From NCBI RefSeq assembly GCF_007750395.1, contig NZ_CP036281.1:4797001-4861000 (forward strand): a DNA stretch of 64,000 nucleotides, in the 5' to 3' direction. Below are positions 34,256 through 43,271 of this stretch, in pieces. The notes under the pieces were generated by a model. The model was given only the letters and a program-made list of their open reading frames with translations. It had not been told where the DNA came from and searched no databases. The first letter of the stretch is position 1. Every line of letters begins with the position of its first letter. The DNA comes from Polystyrenella longa. GTDB lineage: Bacteria; Planctomycetota; Planctomycetia; Planctomycetales; Planctomycetaceae. The position numbers and the translations under genes are program-made.

Positions 34256-35917
34256 ATGCTTTCGAATATCGACCTGGCTGTTTTAATCGTCTACCTCGGT
34301 GGAATGGTTGCCTTCGGTTTCTGGTTCGCTCGTAAGAGTTCCAGCACTGAAGAGTTCATGGCCGCGGGACGTTCCTTACCTGGCTGGGCTGTCGGCTTGT
34401 CTATCTTTGGAACGTTTGTCAGTTCGATCTCTTTCCTGGCCAACCCAGGGAAATCGTTCGGCGGGAACTGGAACCCCTTCGTTTTTGGACTGTCACTGCC
34501 ACTCGCTGCGTTTATCGCCGCGAAATGGTTTGTGCCCTTTTATCGTAAATCGGGCGAAGTCTCCGCCTATTCTCATCTGGAACATCGATTCGGTGTCTGG
34601 GCTCGCTTGTATGTCGTCTGTTGTTTCCTGGTGCTGCAAATCGTCCGTATAGGCGTGATCATGATGCTGGCAGCAACCCCCATTCGCTTGATGACCGGTT
34701 GGGACATGTCGACGATCATCATTGTGATTGGAATTCTCGTCACCCTCTATACCTTGCTCGGGGGGATTGAAGCGGTGATCTGGACCGACGTGGTTCAGAG
34801 TGTCGTACTGACAGGCGGGGCTATTTTGTGCATCATCCTCATCATGATCGACATGCCCGAAGGACCGGGACAGATTTTCGATATCGCCATGAATGCCGAA
34901 GTTGACGGAAAAACGGTAAACAAATTCTCGCTTGGTTCGTTCTCCCCCTCTCTGATGGTTGCTGCACCGACTTTCTGGATCACCTTGATTTACGGTCTGT
35001 TTATTAACCTGAATAACTTCGGGATCGATCAAAGTTTCGTCCAACGCTACATCACAGCCAAAACCGACAAAGACGCGACTCAGAGTGTCTGGTTGGGAGC
35101 TTGGTTGTTTCTGCCGACTTCGGCTATGCTCTTCTTCATCGGTACTGCACTTTACGCCTACACCCAGGCGGACACCGGTTTCCTGGAAGAAGCCGCCCAC
35201 AATGTTCGAGCGTTTGATGAAAATGTCGACGCCGACACGGCCCATGAGGACGTCTTGAAAAACGACGAAGTCTTCCCGGCGTTCATCGCCTACCGACTTC
35301 CCGTAGGGGTGAAAGGGATCCTCATTGCCGCGATCTTCGCAGCCGCGATGAGTAGTATCGACAGTAGCTTGAACAGCTCAGCGACATTGATTCTGGCAGA
35401 CTTCTACAAACGATTTAAGAACCCGAATGCGAGCGAGCGGGCATCAATGACCGTACTTTACTCCACCACATTAATCCTGGGATTTATAGGCACCCTACTT
35501 GGGTTGGGTTTAATGGGCCAGGATTCAATGCTCGATATCTGGTGGAAACTCTCCGGGATACTTTCGGGGGGAATGCTCGGATTATTCCTGTTGGGCATTA
35601 TTTCCAAACGGGCGGGAAACCCGGCAGCAATACTTGGAGTCATTCTCGGAATGATTGTGATTGCCTGGATGACCATTTCCAGCATTATCGAATCACTCGA
35701 CAAAGCGATCGCAGACCCCTCTAGTCCTTCACCCTTTGAATTCATGCGAGGCATCATTGAGCCGATTCGAATTGTCGAAACCAACATGAATGGTTTGATG
35801 ACGATCGTCTTTGGAACCTTAACGATTGTATTGAGCGGAATGCTGTTTGGTCTCTTCTTCAAGAAACCCCAACCCATCGAGCCGAAGAACAGTATTGAGG
35901 CCTCGTCCGAGAAGTAA
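34256..35917 (+). CDS. Sodium:solute symporter (SSS family)
   Basis: About 553 residues with 13-14 predicted transmembrane helices. It opens with SNIDLAVLIVYLGGMVAFGFWFA. SSS family markers include SSSTEEFMAAGRSLPGWAVGLSIFGTFVSSISFLA and FAAAMSSIDSSLNSSATLI (the helix-8 Na2-site serine motif). It would import a sugar, sialic acid or other organic solute with Na+. Start ATG 34256 was chosen over an upstream in-frame start because it matches the family N-terminus. The next gene, 91 bases on, is a DapA-family lyase, suggesting a linked uptake-and-cleavage pair. Confidence 0.93.
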   Translation: MLSNIDLAVLIVYLGGMVAFGFWFARKSSSTEEFMAAGRSLPGWAVGLSIFGTFVSSISFLANPGKSFGGNWNPFVFGLSLPLAAFIAAKWFVPFYRKSGEVSAYSHLEHRFGVWARLYVVCCFLVLQIVRIGVIMMLAATPIRLMTGWDMSTIIIVIGILVTLYTLLGGIEAVIWTDVVQSVVLTGGAILCIILIMIDMPEGPGQIFDIAMNAEVDGKTVNKFSLGSFSPSLMVAAPTFWITLIYGLFINLNNFGIDQSFVQRYITAKTDKDATQSVWLGAWLFLPTSAMLFFIGTALYAYTQADTGFLEEAAHNVRAFDENVDADTAHEDVLKNDEVFPAFIAYRLPVGVKGILIAAIFAAAMSSIDSSLNSSATLILADFYKRFKNPNASERASMTVLYSTTLILGFIGTLLGLGLMGQDSMLDIWWKLSGILSGGMLGLFLLGIISKRAGNPAAILGVILGMIVIAWMTISSIIESLDKAIADPSSPSPFEFMRGIIEPIRIVETNMNGLMTIVFGTLTIVLSGMLFGLFFKKPQPIEPKNSIEASSEK

Positions 35918-36008
35918 GCAACTGTTTCTCGGTTTCCAATAAATAACAAAACGGATTGCGCGGCAGACGACAGGGATTTTGTCGTTACAACAACGATAAA
36001 GAGAAAAG

Positions 36009-36947
36009 ATGACTGATTCTAAATTACCTAAACCGCTCAGCGGCATTATCCCTCCGATGATCACTCCGTTAAAGGATCGAAACACGCTCGACATCGAGGG
36101 TCTCGAACGGTTGGTCGAACATATTATTGCCGGGGGCGTTCATGGTCTATTCGTCTTGGGCACGACGGGGGAAGCCCCGAGCCTCAGCTATCAGTTACGA
36201 CAGGAAGTGCTGGAGCGAACCTGCAACCTGGTGAAAGGCCGCATTCCCGTGATTGTCGGCATCACCGATACTTCTTATGTGGAATCCGTCAACCTGGCTG
36301 AGTTCGCCGCCGACTGTGGTGCCGATGCCGTGGTGCTTGCCGCTCCGTATTACTTCCCAGCGGGACAACCGGAACTCCTGGAATATGTCACCCATATTGC
36401 ACCGGAGCTTCCGCTGCCAATGTATCTGTACAACATGCCGAGCCTCACCAAAGTGACGTTCGATCCCAGCATGGTCAAACAGGCTTTAGACATCCCCAAC
36501 GTCATCGGGCTTAAAGACAGCTCGGGAAATATGATCTATCTGCATGAGATCATTCAGATCTGCAAAGACCGTCCCGACTTCACCTTACTCGTGGGTCCCG
36601 AACAGCTACTGGCCGAGTCTGTTTTGATGGGTGGCCATGGTGGAATTAACGGAGGAGCCAACCTGGCGCCGAAGTTGTACGTCGATCTGTACAATGCTGC
36701 CAAAGCAGAAGACATGGCGACCGTCCGCAAACTGCACAATCAGGTTATGGAACTGGCCATGTCGATCTACACCGTTGGCAAACATGGTTCGACCTACCTG
36801 AAAGGGCTTAAATGTGCTCTCTCTTGTGCCGGTATCTGTAGCGACATGCTGGCCGAGCCATTCACAAACTTTAAAGATGCTGAACGGGCACAGGTTAATT
36901 CGGCCTTGGAGAAATTGGGATTGCTCTCTGACAAAGCTTCCTGTTGA
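36009..36947 (+). CDS. DapA/NanA-family lyase (dihydrodipicolinate synthase-like)
   Basis: A 312-residue TIM-barrel lyase of the DHDPS/N-acetylneuraminate lyase family. The Schiff-base Lys169 is in IGLKDSSGN and the general-acid Tyr141 in YLYNMPS; the motif VLGTTGEAPSL matches the substrate carboxylate loop. Family members act in lysine biosynthesis, sialic acid cleavage or 2-keto-3-deoxy sugar-acid cleavage. Being just downstream of an SSS transporter argues for a catabolic sugar-acid or sialic-acid role, which is inference. The start has AAGAGAAAAG upstream. Confidence 0.9.
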   Translation: MTDSKLPKPLSGIIPPMITPLKDRNTLDIEGLERLVEHIIAGGVHGLFVLGTTGEAPSLSYQLRQEVLERTCNLVKGRIPVIVGITDTSYVESVNLAEFAADCGADAVVLAAPYYFPAGQPELLEYVTHIAPELPLPMYLYNMPSLTKVTFDPSMVKQALDIPNVIGLKDSSGNMIYLHEIIQICKDRPDFTLLVGPEQLLAESVLMGGHGGINGGANLAPKLYVDLYNAAKAEDMATVRKLHNQVMELAMSIYTVGKHGSTYLKGLKCALSCAGICSDMLAEPFTNFKDAERAQVNSALEKLGLLSDKASC

Positions 36948-36988
36948 ATGCAACGGCCTGCAAATTTTGCCTGAAAGTTAAGACAGCC

Positions 36989-37012
36989 CCCGCCGGTAAA
37001 CTCGCCGGTGGG
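36989..37012. other. GC-rich hairpin between lyase and GNAT genes
   Basis: An 8-bp stem (36989-36996 with 37005-37012, one G-T pair) has an 8-base loop, 40 bases after the lyase stop. There is no T-run, so intrinsic termination is uncertain. Confidence 0.4.
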
Positions 37013-37151
37013 ACTACTGCGGTTCCAGTCTAAATTTGTTGACAGCCGTTATCGGGGTGATAGAATCGAATGGCAGTTTATGTACTGCCGAGCTTCGATT
37101 CACCTTCTTATTACCCTTTCATTTTCCGCAGATACGGATGGGGTGGCTGTT

Positions 37152-37718
37152 ATGGGAAAAACTTATTTCCGACGCTACCGGATGGAAATCGACCTTTCTC
37201 ACTCCGACATACCGACTCCGCATCTCCCCGAAGAATATCGTTGGGTAGAGTGGACGCCGGACCTGCTGGAACGGCACGCGCTGGTAAAGTATGAAAGCTT
37301 CTCTCAAGAGCTGGACTCAGTCGTCTTTCCTTGCCTGGGCCATTTGACGGGGTGCCAGCGACTGATGGGAGACATCACCCACCAGAAAAGTTTTGTCCCC
37401 GCCGCAACCTGGCTGATTATGTCTCGGCCGCACCAGGAATTCTTCGGCCTCGACTGCGGGACTATTCAAGGGATTGTCCAGTCGACCAACCTCGGTGCAA
37501 TTCAGAACGTGGGCGTCATCCCCGAACATCGCGGACAGGGATTGGGACGTGCTCTCGTTTGCAAATCGCTTCAAGGCTTTCAAGCCGCCGGCATCCGCCG
37601 CGTCTACCTGGAAGTCACCGCCCAGAACAGCAGCGCCGTCGAACTCTACCATTCCATCGGCTTCCGCATTCTACGAACGCTTTATAAAGCGGTGGAAACG
37701 GTGACCGCGGAAGTGTAA
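37152..37718 (+). CDS. GNAT-family N-acetyltransferase
   Basis: About 188 residues. The acetyl-CoA loop is NVGVIPEHRGQGLGRALV, followed by the C-terminal AGIRRVYLEVTAQNSSAVELYHSIGF, all typical of GNAT enzymes. The first 100 residues are family-specific and contain no second domain. ATG 37152 follows a GGGGTGG stretch; upstream in-frame extension to 37008 has no protein-like features. Acceptor unknown. It ends 10 bases from a convergent minus-strand gene. Confidence 0.88.
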   Translation: MGKTYFRRYRMEIDLSHSDIPTPHLPEEYRWVEWTPDLLERHALVKYESFSQELDSVVFPCLGHLTGCQRLMGDITHQKSFVPAATWLIMSRPHQEFFGLDCGTIQGIVQSTNLGAIQNVGVIPEHRGQGLGRALVCKSLQGFQAAGIRRVYLEVTAQNSSAVELYHSIGFRILRTLYKAVETVTAEV

Positions 37719-37728
37719 CACCTTATTG

Positions 37729-39342
37729 TCAGGGCCGCTCTGCTTTCGTTGGTTCCGTGATAGCGCGAACAATTCTAAAAGTGATATCGTCCCCCGGTGG
37801 AATCTCGCCATAAGACTGCCCTTCCTGGTCAAACTGATTGTCTCCCCAGGAATAGAGAACGTAACCTCTTCCGTTCTTTTTGTAAGTCAAATCCTTATCG
37901 GCAAAAGGATCAAACATCTCCTCGGCGGTCGGCGGTGGCTCTAAATCGGTGAGCAATTCCGGATAGGAACCGTTATCAATAACATGTTCTTCGAGTCGAA
38001 GACCGAGTTGATTCACTTTCAATCCAACAGCTCCTCTCACTTCTGATCTCGCGAGGGTATAACCGTTGGAAACACCTAATACATCGAATAGATAAAAGCC
38101 CGATCGCTCTGAAAACTCTTCCCTTGAAAGTGAAACATCCAACTGTAAGTATTCTATATCACAGCGACTCAACATCTCATTGAAAGCAGAGGTTCTCTCA
38201 TCATATGAGGTGTTATCAACTGGAAAACCCATGCTTGGATCAACACTTCGAAAATTTTCTACAACTGCATCGTAACCTTCATTGAGGCGACTATAGAGGA
38301 TATTCCAATCCAACCGATACAGGCTTTTGGCTCCATTTATCGCCACTCGAATGGAAGAGACCTCGCGATTCTCTCCACTTATATAAAGCCGATAAATCAA
38401 TTCGTTCATTTCCTCCAGCGCCTCAATCCGGGCCCCAAAGTTGATATGCTCCGCGACGCCATGCTGTCGCTCATGTTCATCGAGAATGTTTTGGAAATGC
38501 CGCAATTGTTCTGGCTTGTTCTCGCCGGAGCTAATGAGCTCATTCATTAATCTGAATACTCGGTCCGTTTCACCTCGGTAACATAGATAAGAGATTGTGC
38601 CCGACTCCTCGACTTGGCAGAGAGCCAGTCGATGTATTGCATTCAGGCAGTCATGCGCTTGAGAGAAATCTTTCTCTCCGATTGCCAGCATTCCTTTAAC
38701 GCACAAGTCCGCAGACAAGTTTCGCAGGTGCGCGGAAACGCCTTTGTTACTCAGCCCTACTGAAAACCAGTTCGTAGACTGAACGACAGGGTTATAGTAT
38801 TTCGGTTTTTCAACCACCGCCAGAAGATGATCAAGTGGAATCCGGTTCGCTTCAAAGAAACGGGCAAGATCAGGGAATTCCTCTGCAGTCCAAGGACGTG
38901 CTTCGCTAAATCCGTATTGGTCATCAAGATCGAATTCCGGCATCAAATCCCAATCGGCTTCTGTTTGTGGAATAAACGTCTCCACATGAAACTGACTAAT
39001 GGGAAGATAATAGTCTCCGTCGAGTAGAGGTATTGAGATTCCAAGTTCCTTGAAATATTCTTCCCCACCGACGGAGGGACCGAGCACTTTCGCTAGCACA
39101 ACCGCTGCATTATTCTCCGAAGTCACTCCCACTTTATTCCGTTCATTGAGAGCTGCTGCGTAGTCGACGGTGCCGTCTTCACGAATTGGTCCCGTCAGAT
39201 ACGTCGTCTCTTTGCTCACCCGCAGCGGTTCCTGGGTCACGGCGTAGTAACCAACCCGCAGCCAGAATAAAGACATCAAGGCGAGCACCAGGAAGAAAGA
39301 CTTCTTTTTCCCACTCAATTTCTTACGAGGCAATTCGGACAT
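37729..39342 (-). CDS. Membrane-anchored hypothetical with pseudopilin-like C-terminal module (copy 1)
   Basis: About 537 residues. A single N-terminal transmembrane helix (FFLVLALMSLFWLRVGYYAV) precedes the marker VSKETTYLTGP. A large helical region follows. The last 90 residues (LGLRLEEHVIDNGSYPELL... MFDPFADKDLTYKKNGRGYVLYSWGDNQFD) resemble the GspG/pseudopilin C-terminal calcium-binding module, widespread in planctomycete hypotheticals. The next gene is a paralogue with the same marker and layout. ATG 39342 was chosen over a GTG at 39354. Function unknown; periplasmic or surface-exposed. Confidence 0.75.
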   Translation of the reverse strand: MSELPRKKLSGKKKSFFLVLALMSLFWLRVGYYAVTQEPLRVSKETTYLTGPIREDGTVDYAAALNERNKVGVTSENNAAVVLAKVLGPSVGGEEYFKELGISIPLLDGDYYLPISQFHVETFIPQTEADWDLMPEFDLDDQYGFSEARPWTAEEFPDLARFFEANRIPLDHLLAVVEKPKYYNPVVQSTNWFSVGLSNKGVSAHLRNLSADLCVKGMLAIGEKDFSQAHDCLNAIHRLALCQVEESGTISYLCYRGETDRVFRLMNELISSGENKPEQLRHFQNILDEHERQHGVAEHINFGARIEALEEMNELIYRLYISGENREVSSIRVAINGAKSLYRLDWNILYSRLNEGYDAVVENFRSVDPSMGFPVDNTSYDERTSAFNEMLSRCDIEYLQLDVSLSREEFSERSGFYLFDVLGVSNGYTLARSEVRGAVGLKVNQLGLRLEEHVIDNGSYPELLTDLEPPPTAEEMFDPFADKDLTYKKNGRGYVLYSWGDNQFDQEGQSYGEIPPGDDITFRIVRAITEPTKAERP

Positions 39343-39421
39343 GAAAGCGATCACAAAACGAGATATTTAACCATGTAGAGACCTGCTCTTAACATACCAG
39401 AACCAGATTCACTCCGCACGA

Positions 39422-41002
39422 TTATTCCGCAATGGCGGGTTTACGTTTGAGTTCAATTTTGAGAACAATATCGTCGGTGGTACTGCGTTGTAACCTGCCG
39501 TCGACCATCGCGGGTTCGCCTCGCGGTTCGCCGCCGTCGTCAATCAAGTTTTGACCGATGCTGTAGAGCACGTAACCTCGTTCGGTTTTTTGATATAAGA
39601 GCGGTTGATCTGAAAAGTAATCAAGGAAGGTTTCCGCTGGCAAATTCGCCTTGAGGGGGTCAAGACTCTCCGGGAAGTTGCCCTGCTTCAGCCGATATTT
39701 TTCAAGCTCCAGACCGATCGAGAGCATTCGACGCCGACAATACGTTTGCCCCCAGGAGGAGTGTAAAGACGAACCCATTATCAACGGCCCTAGAAGGACA
39801 CTATCTACAAGCAAATCTGCTACCATGGTTCGGGTCAAAGTCCCGTATAACATTTTAGAATAGGAGACCTGAAATAACTCCTCTTCCAATTTTTCGAGGG
39901 CCAATAGTCGCTCTCTGTAAGTCTCTTTCCCAAGGGCGACCACTTGGTGATCAATTTTCTGATTAATCTTTCGTAATAAATAGTTAATATCCAAACTGGC
40001 GGGATACTGAAACCTCTTCTGTTCGTCGTCGTTCTGTTCCTGTGCGGCAGAAGACTGAGTAAAATGCAACGCTTGGTCAATAGACGAAGCTCGCTCCGTC
40101 CCGCCGATGATTTCAACGAGAGTTGGCGGATCAGGCAATGCATTCAACTCATGTTGAAACAAAATAACTTGAGCCAGATCCAATTTTCCAGAACTTAACA
40201 GGGCCTGCTCCCCTTCAAACACGATTGCCTCCAGAGACATTCCGACTGAATTAATGACCCAAGATCCGTTCTTTTTTATATGAGAAGCCAGTCGATGTAC
40301 CGTGAGGAAATCGTCAATAGCGGCGTCGACTTTTTCCTCTTCCAATTCACGTATCGATCGTGCGTTCAATAAACTCCCTATTGCCCGGCTGGACTGCTGT
40401 ACGGGAAGCTGACTGGAGAATAATCGACCAAACGAACTATCGGAAGCTTCCAATATCGGTACATAAAAATGTTCGCGAGCCATTCCTTCAGAAATGACCT
40501 GGAGCGGAATTTCATTTCGATCAATCCAGTCGGAGATATCCGGGAACTCGTCCCGGTTCCATGGTCGGCGACTCGCTTCTTCTTGATGAAGATCAAACTG
40601 GTCAATCAGAGCAATCTCGTCCTTCAGCACTTCCGACTCATACTGTTCCAGTAACACCAGGTAATCCCCCTCTTCGGGAGGAACGGGCATCTCCAATTCA
40701 TTGAAGAAGTCATCTCGATTTTCAGCCGGAATAATGCCAGGTCCGAATGCCTCCATTAACGGGACCGCTGCATTGTTCTGCGGAGTAACACCTTCACTGG
40801 CAATAGTATTCAGGGCCTTTACAAAATTGAGCGTCTCGGGGTCAAGCACCGGTTCAACCAGGTAGGTCGTCTCTTTCGATACGATGATTTTCTGTCCCAC
40901 CACGTGATAATAAATCAGCCGGAGAGGCACGAATAAGAAGATCGAAAAGAGTAAGTAGAATGGATATTTCACCCAACGGGATTTGAAGAAGCGTTCTAAC
41001 AT
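39422..41002 (-). CDS. Membrane-anchored hypothetical with pseudopilin-like C-terminal module (copy 2)
   Basis: About 526 residues, paralogous to the gene downstream. A transmembrane helix (YPFYLLFSIFLFVPLRLIYYHVV) precedes VSKETTYLVEPVLDPETLN, then a helical body (ALNTIASEGVTPQNNAAVPLMEAFGPG), and the C-terminal module LELEKYRLKQGNFPESLDPLK... LLYQKTERGYVLYSIGQNLIDDGG. The shared VSKETTYL block and order of regions show an ancient tandem duplication. ATG 41002 was chosen; upstream in-frame extension would precede the transmembrane helix with residues of poor quality. Role unknown. Confidence 0.75.
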   Translation of the reverse strand: MLERFFKSRWVKYPFYLLFSIFLFVPLRLIYYHVVGQKIIVSKETTYLVEPVLDPETLNFVKALNTIASEGVTPQNNAAVPLMEAFGPGIIPAENRDDFFNELEMPVPPEEGDYLVLLEQYESEVLKDEIALIDQFDLHQEEASRRPWNRDEFPDISDWIDRNEIPLQVISEGMAREHFYVPILEASDSSFGRLFSSQLPVQQSSRAIGSLLNARSIRELEEEKVDAAIDDFLTVHRLASHIKKNGSWVINSVGMSLEAIVFEGEQALLSSGKLDLAQVILFQHELNALPDPPTLVEIIGGTERASSIDQALHFTQSSAAQEQNDDEQKRFQYPASLDINYLLRKINQKIDHQVVALGKETYRERLLALEKLEEELFQVSYSKMLYGTLTRTMVADLLVDSVLLGPLIMGSSLHSSWGQTYCRRRMLSIGLELEKYRLKQGNFPESLDPLKANLPAETFLDYFSDQPLLYQKTERGYVLYSIGQNLIDDGGEPRGEPAMVDGRLQRSTTDDIVLKIELKRKPAIAE

Positions 41003-41033
41003 GACAGCCAGTTCTCCAGCGATTTGATACGAT

Positions 41034-41063
41034 AGAAGTGAGCTCGTAGACGAACTCACTTCT
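41034..41063. other. Large inverted repeat before the paralogue pair
   Basis: A 9-bp stem plus an inner TCG/CGA pairing (AGAAGTGAG with CTCACTTCT) lies between the FG-GAP gene and the paralogue. It would sit about 125 bases after the FG-GAP stop on the minus strand. The T-run is weak, so its role as terminator is uncertain. Confidence 0.45.
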
Positions 41064-41187
41064 TTACGCGATCAATACATGATGCGGAATGAACGTCGCC
41101 GCCAAGTACATCAAGAGTCGGTAGAACAGGTAAAACATAGCCTCGTCCTGTTGTTGCAACCCTCCTGGCGATGATGTGATCACCCCT

Positions 41188-43218
41188 CTATTCCAGAGGG
41201 ATTGAAACGGTCGTTTGGTAATTCGAATAATTATAGAGCGGATTGCGCGTTGTCTTGTATAAATCGCCGCGGAGGGGATTGTCGTCCTGCGTGTAGATCC
41301 AGAGTTCATTTGGATTCCAGACCACGATTTCATCGCGAGCGTCGCCGTAGAGATCGAGAACGGCGTTACACATTTCAGGGTGACCGTCGGCGGGGAACTG
41401 AACGACCTTGCGTCCCCAACCATCGAACATGCCTCCTTGCTCAACGCTGGGTGACAGAACCCAGAACTCTCCCGGCTTGCCAGTCCAGTTAATAGGCAGA
41501 CACATACTGCCGTGATGACAGGGCTCGAAGTCGTGATAGATATCTCCACGGGCGTCATAAAAATGGACGATGCCCTGGTTCCCCCAGAAGTTAATCGAGA
41601 TCGCCTCCAACCCCGGCATATCTGGCCGAAAGTCAGCCACGGCCGGATTTTGTACGTGCCCCAGATAATGATGTTTGAGAACATTCCCCGCCATGTCGGC
41701 GAAGAACATTCCTTCATCACTGGCCGCACATAGTAACCGAGGCGCCTCTCCTTTCATGAAGGGAACAATTGCCACACCGTCGGCATGATCCGTCACTTTC
41801 GAATCGAGACTCCATATAGGTTTGCCATCGTCGTCAAAGAGCGTGTAGCCCACCATGATTTCGTCCTTGCCATCGTCGTCGACATCGTACGCATAGGGGT
41901 AATGCCCTGTATTGCACTGGGCACTCCATTTTAAATTCAGATCGTTATCAAAAGACCAGACATTCAAGTAACGGTCTTTGAGAATCAAATCGCCGTCGAA
42001 ACCATTTCCGCTCAGGTCACAGAAAAACAGGCTGTCGCCCAAAGCCTGGGGAAAGCGGGTGTATTCTTCCGGTGTGTTCGCAGGCAGTTTGGGAGTGGGG
42101 ACTGATTTGATAATTTTTCCAGTCGCCCCGTCGGCGATTTGGATCTTCAGATCTTTACAGAAAATGACTTCTGTTTTGCCATCATTGTCGAGATCATGAA
42201 TCTGAAATGCGACATCGTTGGTGAGATGGTTTTTCCAAGCGTCAGGCCGTCCAAGTTGCCACAGTTGTTCTCCGTCAACAGTCAGGGCCGTCAAACAGCT
42301 AATCTCGCTGTTACGATCTTTCGGTCCGTGGTGCATTACTTGCCCCACGAGGATATCGATCTGCCCGTCGTTATTGAGATCGCCAAACCGCAAGTTGCGA
42401 CCAACGCCAAAATCATCAAGAAACATCTTCTTCCAGAGGACGGGTTTGGGATTGGCTGCCTGCAACTGACTTTCTTCATCTTCGCGAGATTTAATTTCGG
42501 CATTGATCCGGGCCAGCTCTTCAGCAGTGGTGCTAACTTTAATCTCCTCGAATACGGCAGGGCCATCCGACATCATGGAAACCTTGCCCTGTTTGAAAAG
42601 GCTGTCTACAGCATTTAACTCGACGCCATTCAAGTTAATGTGAATCTGATCTCCGGTGATGGAAATTTTCAGGTTGCATTCCGTCTGTTGTCCACCAGGC
42701 AAGGGCGCTTGTGCCAGAACTTTTTCCAGCGGTTTCCGAAATGCCGTCGCGTGATTCACCCACTTCAGAACTACGTTTCCCTGATCGACACCACAGAAGT
42801 AATAACAACGGTCGTTCCAATATCGGAACCCGATGCCCGTTAACCGATCTTCGGTCTGAGGTTCGAACTTCGCTTCGATCGTATAATCTCGCCATGCGAA
42901 ATCACCCGTAACGACCATCGGGTGATAGTGTTTAAAGCTGTTCTTATAGAATTGCCCCATCGCCGGTTCGCCATCATGTTCAATGACACGCCATGCTTCC
43001 TGAGATCGAACACTGGAGCGGAATGTGGTGACGGCCCAATTCCCCTTGGGGGCAGCTTCGGGCAGATAGTGGTACTCAGTATGAGCACCTACGACCGACG
43101 AAAAGGACCCTTTCTGATAGGAACTGAAATCGTCATCCAGCAGAACAACAGGCTCCGCCGCATCGACGCTCAAGGAAAGGAACAATAAACAGCAGCCAAT
43201 AAACACGGAGATTCGCAT
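41188..43218 (-). CDS. Secreted FG-GAP/VCBS propeller protein, possibly polysaccharide-lyase-like
   Basis: A 676-residue secreted protein (signal peptide ending SLSVDA before AEPV). Residues about 25-235 form a LamG/DUF1080-like jelly roll (ITGDQIHINLNGVELNAVD). From about 265 on are FG-GAP-like calcium repeats: FGDLNNDGQIDILVG, IHDLDNDGKTEVIF, YDVDDDGKDEIMVGY, and VADFRPDMPGLEAIS. The arrangement recalls family-11 rhamnogalacturonan lyases but catalytic residues cannot be confirmed. It is 53 bases downstream of the DUF1593 gene, so both probably form one secreted-protein operon. Carbohydrate binding or cleavage is plausible, not proven. Confidence 0.75.
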   Translation of the reverse strand: MRISVFIGCCLLFLSLSVDAAEPVVLLDDDFSSYQKGSFSSVVGAHTEYHYLPEAAPKGNWAVTTFRSSVRSQEAWRVIEHDGEPAMGQFYKNSFKHYHPMVVTGDFAWRDYTIEAKFEPQTEDRLTGIGFRYWNDRCYYFCGVDQGNVVLKWVNHATAFRKPLEKVLAQAPLPGGQQTECNLKISITGDQIHINLNGVELNAVDSLFKQGKVSMMSDGPAVFEEIKVSTTAEELARINAEIKSREDEESQLQAANPKPVLWKKMFLDDFGVGRNLRFGDLNNDGQIDILVGQVMHHGPKDRNSEISCLTALTVDGEQLWQLGRPDAWKNHLTNDVAFQIHDLDNDGKTEVIFCKDLKIQIADGATGKIIKSVPTPKLPANTPEEYTRFPQALGDSLFFCDLSGNGFDGDLILKDRYLNVWSFDNDLNLKWSAQCNTGHYPYAYDVDDDGKDEIMVGYTLFDDDGKPIWSLDSKVTDHADGVAIVPFMKGEAPRLLCAASDEGMFFADMAGNVLKHHYLGHVQNPAVADFRPDMPGLEAISINFWGNQGIVHFYDARGDIYHDFEPCHHGSMCLPINWTGKPGEFWVLSPSVEQGGMFDGWGRKVVQFPADGHPEMCNAVLDLYGDARDEIVVWNPNELWIYTQDDNPLRGDLYKTTRNPLYNYSNYQTTVSIPLE

Positions 43219-43271
43219 GCGAGCATTCTTTAAACGAGACCGGGGATGAAGAAAGACTGAATAGAACCTAA

